Source: Streptomyces sp. CC228A
GTDB lineage: Bacteria > Actinomycetota > Actinomycetes > Streptomycetales > Streptomycetaceae
DNA: 64,000 bases
NCBI RefSeq assembly: GCF_021390935.1
Contig: NZ_JAJPUI010000006.1
Span: forward strand, 62,001-126,000
Direction: 5' to 3'
The notes under the pieces were generated by a model. The model was not told the origin of the DNA and ran no database searches. It was given only the letters and a program-made list of their open reading frames with translations. Made by a program: the position numbers and the translations under genes. Positions within the stretch are counted from its first letter, which is position 1, and every line of letters starts with the position of its first letter. Positions 59,481-64,000 of the stretch are shown in pieces.

Positions 59481-60830
59481 CTACGCCCCCGAACACACCT
59501 CCGCGCAGACCTCGGCCAGCACGCGCGCCGCCCGCTCGGTGTCCGCGAACCCGACGTACAGCGGGGTGAACCCGAAGCGCAGCACGTCAGGGCGGCGGAG
59601 GTCGCCGACGACGCCCCGCGCCACGAGCTCCCGCATCACCGCGGGCGCCTCGGCGCAGGCCAGCGCGACCTGGCTGCCGCGCTCCGCGTGGGCCCGCGGG
59701 GTCAGCGACCGCACGGCGCCCCGGGGCACGTACGCGGCGACGCACTCCAGGAAGAGGTCCGTCAGCGCCAGGCTCTTGGCCCGCACGTCCGCGAGGTCCA
59801 CGCCGTCCCACACGTCCAGCGCCGATTCCAGCGCCAGCATGGACAGGATGTCGGGCGTCCCGACCCGGCCCCGCGCCGCGCCGTCCGCCGCCGCGTACCC
59901 GGCGGTCATCGCGAAGGGGTCGGCGTGCGAGTTCCAGCCGGGCAGCGGCGAGTCGAAGTCCCGCTGGTGCCGCTCGGCGACGTACAGGTACGCGGGCGCG
60001 CCGGGCCCGCCGTTCAGGTACTTGTACGTGCAGCCGACCGCCAGGTCCACGCCGTGCTCGTCCAGGCCGACGGGCAGCGCGCCCGCGCTGTGGCAGAGGT
60101 CCCACACGGCGAGGGCGCCCGCGTCCCGCACGGCCGCGGTGATGCCGGGCAGGTCGTGGAGGCGGCCGGTGCGGTAGTCGACGTGGTTGACCAGCACGGC
60201 GGAGGTCCGCGGCCCCACGGCGGACGGCACGTCGGCGGGGGCGACGGGGACGAGGCGGCAGCCTGTCATGCGGGCGGCGGACTCGGCGATGTACCCGTCG
60301 GTGGGGAAGGTCGTCGCGTCGACGAGGATCTCGTCGCGGGACGCGCCGCCGCCCGAGAAGCCCCTCAGCCGGACGGCTCCGACCAGCGCCTTGAAGACGT
60401 TCACGCTGGTCGAGTCGCCGACGACGACCTGTCCGGGTGCGGCCCCGACGAGCGGCGCGATCCGCTCGCCGATCCTTTCGGGCGCGGTCCACCAGCCGCT
60501 CTCGTCCCAGGAGCGGATGCGCAGCTCGCCCCACTCGCGGGTGAGGACGTCCGCCATCCGGGCGGGCACGTGGCGGGGCAGCGCGCCCAGCGAGTTGCCG
60601 TCCAGGTACACCGCCCCGTCGTCCAGGGCGAACAGGTCCCGCCGCTTCGCGAGCGGGTCGGCGGCGTCCAGCTCGGCCGCCTTCCCGCGCAGGTCGGCGG
60701 CGTGCGGGGGCACGGCAGCGGCCCCGGCGGGCGTGCCGGGGGCTTCCGCAGGCTGGGCGGGAGCCTCGCCGGCCTGCGTGTGCGGGGCCGCGGACATGGC
60801 GGCGGTCTCCGTGCGGGGGGCGTCAGACAT
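59481..60830 (-). CDS. kynU: Kynureninase
   Basis: PLP enzyme converting kynurenine to anthranilate and alanine. The 449-residue protein has an Ala/Pro-rich leader (about 1-45) followed by family motifs: 'YLDGNSLGALPRHVPARM', 'ILVDATTFPTDGYIAES', 'NHVDYRTGRLHDLPGITA', 'WDLCHSAGALPVGLDEHGVDLAVG' and the PLP lysine in GCTYKYLNGGPGAPA; 'LRFGFTPLYVGFADTERAA' ends it. ATG 60830 overlaps the tdo stop by eight bases; the in-frame ATG at 60797 is an alternative. With tdo and the hydrolase it completes tryptophan to anthranilate. Confidence 0.94.
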   Translation of the reverse strand: MSDAPRTETAAMSAAPHTQAGEAPAQPAEAPGTPAGAAAVPPHAADLRGKAAELDAADPLAKRRDLFALDDGAVYLDGNSLGALPRHVPARMADVLTREWGELRIRSWDESGWWTAPERIGERIAPLVGAAPGQVVVGDSTSVNVFKALVGAVRLRGFSGGGASRDEILVDATTFPTDGYIAESAARMTGCRLVPVAPADVPSAVGPRTSAVLVNHVDYRTGRLHDLPGITAAVRDAGALAVWDLCHSAGALPVGLDEHGVDLAVGCTYKYLNGGPGAPAYLYVAERHQRDFDSPLPGWNSHADPFAMTAGYAAADGAARGRVGTPDILSMLALESALDVWDGVDLADVRAKSLALTDLFLECVAAYVPRGAVRSLTPRAHAERGSQVALACAEAPAVMRELVARGVVGDLRRPDVLRFGFTPLYVGFADTERAARVLAEVCAEVCSGA

Positions 60831-61650
60831 GGCTGCGGGCCGTCCAGAGCTCGGGGAACACGTTCTTGCGGGCGCGCTTCTCCAGCCAGGCCACTCCGGC
60901 GGAGCCGCCCGTGCCGGTCTTGGCGCCCATCGCGCGGCGGGTGGCCACGAGGTGGTCGTTGCGCCAGCGCCACACCAGCTCGGCGACGTCGGTGAGCAGC
61001 TCACCGAGCCGGACGAGCTCGCTGTGCTGGTCCCGGTCGGCGTAGATCCCGGCCCACACCGCCTCCACCTCGGGCGACGGCTCGTAGCGCTGCGACAGGT
61101 CGCGCTCCACGGCCTCCGCCGGGACGGGCAGCCCGCGCCGGGCCAGCAGCCGCAGCACCTCGTCGTAGAGGCTCGGCTCGTGCAGGGCCTTCTCCAGCTC
61201 GGCGTGCACGCGGGGCGCGCCCCGGTGCGGGACGAGCATGGACGCGGACTTCTCGCCGAGCAGGAACTCCATGCGGCGGTACATCGCGGACTGGAAGCCG
61301 GAGCCCTCACCGAGGGCGGAGCGGTACGCGTTGAACTGGGCGGGGGTGAGCCGCGCCAGGGGCTTCCAGGAGGCGTTCAGGGACTCCAGCTCGTACACCG
61401 AGCGCTGGAGCGCGTCCATCGCGACGGGCAGGTCGTCCTCGCGCAGGGCGCGGGAAGCGGTCTCCCATTCGTGGACGATGACGGTGAACCACAGCTCCAT
61501 GACCTGGGTCGTGACCAGGAAGACCATCTCTCCGGGGTCGTCCGAGAGAGGGTGCTGGAGGTGGGTGAGGACATCCGCCTGGACGTAGTCCTCGTACGGA
61601 GTGGTGCCCCCGAAGTCGAGGTTCGGTGCGGGGGTCGACGAAGCAGACAT
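60823..61650 (-). CDS. kynA: Tryptophan 2,3-dioxygenase
   Basis: Heme enzyme oxidising L-tryptophan to N-formylkynurenine, first step of the kynurenine route. The 275-residue length is normal. Characteristic segments: LDFGGTTPYEDYVQADVLTH, 'LVTTQVMELWFTVIVHEWE', 'GSGFQSAMYRRMEFLLGEKS', 'LVRLGELLTDVAELVWRWRNDHLVATRRAMGAKTGTGG' (quoted in part: WRWRNDHLVATRRAMG with the heme His and the GTGG loop). ATG 61650 follows GGAG; a TTG at 61662 is weaker. Start of a kynA-kynU-hydrolase operon. Confidence 0.95.
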   Translation of the reverse strand: MSASSTPAPNLDFGGTTPYEDYVQADVLTHLQHPLSDDPGEMVFLVTTQVMELWFTVIVHEWETASRALREDDLPVAMDALQRSVYELESLNASWKPLARLTPAQFNAYRSALGEGSGFQSAMYRRMEFLLGEKSASMLVPHRGAPRVHAELEKALHEPSLYDEVLRLLARRGLPVPAEAVERDLSQRYEPSPEVEAVWAGIYADRDQHSELVRLGELLTDVAELVWRWRNDHLVATRRAMGAKTGTGGSAGVAWLEKRARKNVFPELWTARSHV

Positions 61651-61776
61651 CGCTGTCTCCAACAGTGTGTGCTACCGGGTAGCGGTCCGCTCCTTCCGCG
61701 ACGGTGGTGGAGCCCCGGTCCCCTCGGAACCCGGCGTGCGCGCTCCTTGTGCGCCGTGCACGCGGTCCCGGTCGCA

Positions 61777-62667
61777 TCATGGCACGATCGGCCCGGTGAT
61801 GTAACGGCCGTCCTCGTCATACGGCCACGCGTTGGAGACGCACCCCTTCAGGCCCTTGATCTGCTGCATCATCACGGGCGCGGGCTTGCCGGGCCCGGGG
61901 CAGCCCATGTGCGTGCGGATGCCGATCTCGTGGCCGACCTCGTGGTTGATGATCAGGTGGCGGTACTCGGCGGGGGTGCCGGAGAAGGTCGGGGAGCCGA
62001 GCATCCACCGTTTGAGGTTCACGACCACGCCCTGCCGGGTCTCGCAGTTCAGCTCGCCGCGGGTGTTGAGGCCCTCGGCCAGGCACAGCCGGTCCGCGGT
62101 GCTGGGGGTGGCGATGAAGACGGTGAAGTCGGCCCCCTCGTCGACCAGCTGGAACGCTCCCTTGCCGTGGGCGGCCCAGCCGCGGGGGTGGGCGAGGATC
62201 TCCTCGATCTCGTGGGCCGCCTGGGTGGCGGACAGGTCGATGCCGTCCTCCACCTTGACGGTGTAGCGGCGCAGCGGCCCGGTGCCGACCTTGTCGCCCG
62301 CGGCCCGAGCGGCGGTGAAGGTGCCCTTGCCGGAGTGCGGCACGGTGCTCTTCGACGGGCCGGGGGACGTGCTGGGCCGGGTGCTGGTGCTGGGGCTCGG
62401 CTGCGCGCTGCGGCCCGCACTCGCGGAGGGGGCGGCCGGGGCCTTCGGCGAGGCCGGAGCGGAGGACTGCGCGCTCGGACGGGGCGAGGCGGCCACCGCG
62501 GCGGGGGCGGTGCTCCCGGCCTCCAGGTGGGCGAGGGCCGCGCCGCCCCCCAGCGACAGCACGCCGAGGGCGACACCGCCCAGCACTATGCGGGGCCGCA
62601 GCCTGCCCCGGCCGCGGCTCCGCCGACGGTTTCGACGCCCCTGCGCCCTGGCACCACGCTGGCCCAC
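61777..62667 (-). CDS. DUF3152 secreted zinc-metalloprotease-like protein
   Basis: A 296-residue exported protein. An arginine-rich cytoplasmic N-terminus is followed by one hydrophobic anchor/signal (RIVLGGVALGVLSLGGGAAL), a Ser/Pro/Ala linker (about 55-115) and the DUF3152 domain: 'RRYTVKVEDGIDLSATQAAH', 'DFTVFIATPSTADRLC' and the zinc-site-like NHEVGHEIG. 'CLAEGLNTRGELNCETRQGVVVN' may form a disulfide. GTG 62667 is chosen because GGGGGAGGGG lies just upstream; longer frames to 62760/62784 are possible. Family function is not established. Confidence 0.82.
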   Translation of the reverse strand: MGQRGARAQGRRNRRRSRGRGRLRPRIVLGGVALGVLSLGGGAALAHLEAGSTAPAAVAASPRPSAQSSAPASPKAPAAPSASAGRSAQPSPSTSTRPSTSPGPSKSTVPHSGKGTFTAARAAGDKVGTGPLRRYTVKVEDGIDLSATQAAHEIEEILAHPRGWAAHGKGAFQLVDEGADFTVFIATPSTADRLCLAEGLNTRGELNCETRQGVVVNLKRWMLGSPTFSGTPAEYRHLIINHEVGHEIGIRTHMGCPGPGKPAPVMMQQIKGLKGCVSNAWPYDEDGRYITGPIVP

Positions 62668-62931
62668 GTGTCCCCTCCCCCGTGCGCGCACCGGGTGGGG
62701 TCGGCGGGTCGGCCCGGCGCACACTATTCGCTGATACGTGCGATCGTACCGGCCGGTCACTCCCCCACCGACGCGCCGCACCACCGCACCGCCCCACCGG
62801 GGACCCGCCCACAGCAGCGCGCCCCGACCTCCGAAGCGAAGGCGCCAAGGGGTTTAGGGTTGCGAACGCAAGATCGAAAGCGGGGTCTCGGCGGGATCCC
62901 TGTCGGCGTGATGCTTCTGGGGGGATGCGCG

Positions 62932-64000
62932 GTGCTGACGTATCACGAGGCCATGACCACGGACTTCGGCGCCCTCGACACCGCCGCGACGGCGTGGGAC
63001 AAGGTCGCCGAGGAACTGGGGAAGGCGGAAGGGCGCTACCAGAGCGCCGTCCGCCCCGTCTCGACGCACTCCGGCTGGGTCGGCGTTTCGGCTGGTACCG
63101 CCGACCGCCGGTTCGCCGGTACCGCCTACGAGTACCGGGCGGCGCAGACCCAGGCGAAGGCCACCGCCAAGGTGCTGCGCGCGGGCCGCGAGCGGTTCAC
63201 CGAGCTCAGGAGGGTCCTGGAGTCCGCCCGCAAGGACGCGGTGGACGCGGGCATGAAGGTCTCGGAGCAGGGCCGCGTCGCCTACGACTTCGACCGCTTG
63301 ACCAGCCGGGAACGTGCCGATCTCCAGGCCGACCCCAAGGCCCTGCAAGACGTCAAGGAGAACGAAGCGGCCTGGGCGGAGTACCTCACCGCCTGTGTGA
63401 AGTCCTTCGACGAGGCGGACAAGGACCTCAAGGCGTCACTGGAGGCCGTGGTCAAGGACGCCCTCGTCGGCGGTGCCGCGGACGACATGACCTTCGGCAC
63501 CGGATTCAACGGCCAGGCGAAGGGCGACCTGGTCGCCGCCGCCACGCCGAAGGCCGAGGACGAGGTCTCCCTCGACCTCAGCTCACTGCTGATGGACCCC
63601 AGGACCGAGACCCTGAGCATGTGGTCGGCGCGCGCCCAGGGCGACCTCGTCACCAAGCTCTCGGGCAACCCCGAGTGGGGCAGGCTCTACTCCCGGTACG
63701 TGTCGGGCGCGGTCTCCATCGCGGCCTTCGCCAGGGCTGCCAGTGTCTCGATTCCTGGCGCCTTCGGCCTGATCAAGGCCTATCGCGAGGCCGGCACTCT
63801 GATGAATGCCCCGGGCACACTCACTGCGCGGCTGGTGAGCAGCAACCCGGCCGTTCCCGGTGCGTCCAAACCCCTGAGCGCCTCGGCTGCCGCCCGATCT
63901 GTTCTCGGAGGGTCACATGCGGTTGCCGCGCAGTACGGCTCATACATGAAGAACAGCACCCTCATCACGCCCACAGCCGCCCAGGCGAATCTCATCACGG
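62932..64000 (+). CDS. WXG100-like N-terminal domain protein, probable type VII/ESX-type substrate (partial)
   Basis: The gene runs off the window, with 356 codons visible. GTG 62932 (LTYHEAMTTDFGALDTAATA) follows GGGGGA. The first ~100 residues look like a helical pair with a W-x-G turn (VSTHSGWVGVSAGTA), as in WXG100/LXG-type proteins; a charged helical region follows ('FTELRRVLESARKDAVDAGMK', 'DKDLKASLEAVVKDALVG'), then a hydrophobic patch (YVSGAVSIAAFARAASVSIPG). A C-terminal effector or peptidase domain may lie beyond the edge. Divergent from the DUF3152 gene. Confidence 0.7.
   Translation, partial: MLTYHEAMTTDFGALDTAATAWDKVAEELGKAEGRYQSAVRPVSTHSGWVGVSAGTADRRFAGTAYEYRAAQTQAKATAKVLRAGRERFTELRRVLESARKDAVDAGMKVSEQGRVAYDFDRLTSRERADLQADPKALQDVKENEAAWAEYLTACVKSFDEADKDLKASLEAVVKDALVGGAADDMTFGTGFNGQAKGDLVAAATPKAEDEVSLDLSSLLMDPRTETLSMWSARAQGDLVTKLSGNPEWGRLYSRYVSGAVSIAAFARAASVSIPGAFGLIKAYREAGTLMNAPGTLTARLVSSNPAVPGASKPLSASAAARSVLGGSHAVAAQYGSYMKNSTLITPTAAQANLIT

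Noticed and set aside
1..64000. tRNA, rRNA and riboswitches
   Set aside because: I looked for T-loop GTTCRA patterns with matching stems and for conserved riboswitch cores in leaders of ask, purA and kynA and found none convincing.

Overview
The window is very GC-rich actinobacterial DNA and almost certainly comes from a Streptomyces or close relative. The evidence is the gene content and order: asd-ask next to a DUF5063 gene, recR and ybaB; a WhiJ-type XRE/DUF397 pair; a SigE-family sigma factor; SURF1 and DUF3152 proteins; a chitinase promoter of the Streptomyces direct-repeat type; and frequent GTG/TTG starts with stop/start overlaps. I see no rRNA, tRNA, CRISPR array or recognisable riboswitch.

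Layout. 1-1.8 kb: an intact thioredoxin-coupled arsenate reductase, then a graveyard of four gene fragments (a thioredoxin reductase 5' end with an in-frame stop, a nucleotidyltransferase 3' end, a helix-turn-helix piece, and the middle of an alpha-oxoamine synthase-like enzyme). 2-12 kb: membrane and membrane-domain genes (DUF1269, DUF7144, an NfeD/YqiJ-like protein plus a flotillin) and a giant AAA DNA-repair-type ATPase. 12-15 kb: S9 peptidase and SURF1, followed by tandem repeats. 16-25 kb (housekeeping core): SigE-type sigma factor with a coupled membrane protein, asd, ask (with a plausible internal beta-subunit start), DUF5063, recR, ybaB, a SLATT protein and conserved hypotheticals. 26-27 kb: an HTH/PIN toxin-antitoxin pair. 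27-37 kb: a glycosyltransferase/oxidoreductase/epimerase region with a secreted FG-GAP protein. 37-41 kb: GntR regulator, class III aminotransferase, DJ-1 protein, PrmC-like methylase. 41-43.5 kb: four overlapping genes joining a WhiJ-like regulator, a DUF397 protein with a triplicated motif, and a DUF6247/RelE-like pair. 43.7-49.4 kb: GH19 chitinase, Ser/Thr kinase, purA and a diacylglycerol kinase-like gene. 49.4-51.5 kb: repeats and an IS110-family element with a probable bridge-RNA region. 51.5-59 kb: MarR-controlled ABC exporter, cytochrome P450, two-component system. 58.5-61.7 kb: tryptophan-to-anthranilate (kynurenine) genes. 61.8-64 kb: DUF3152 secreted protein and the start of a WXG-like secretion substrate cut by the window edge.

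One technical point affects reading of the whole window. Six genes that are otherwise intact contain seven frameshifts, six of them apparent single-base losses, mostly in short G or C runs. This pattern looks like sequencing or assembly error rather than real decay, so those genes are annotated as full-length with the break noted. The fragments at 0.5-1.8 kb are different: they lack whole ends and are genuine remnants.

The most interesting regulatory or system-level candidates are: the WhiJ/DUF397/DUF6247/RelE chain (41.8-43.4 kb); the IS110 element with its structured 5' region; the operator-embedded, probably leaderless ABC-transporter promoter (52.13-52.17 kb); the chitinase promoter with two identical direct repeats flanking TTGACA; and perfect inverted repeats upstream of purA, of the NfeD/flotillin pair and of the DJ-1 gene.
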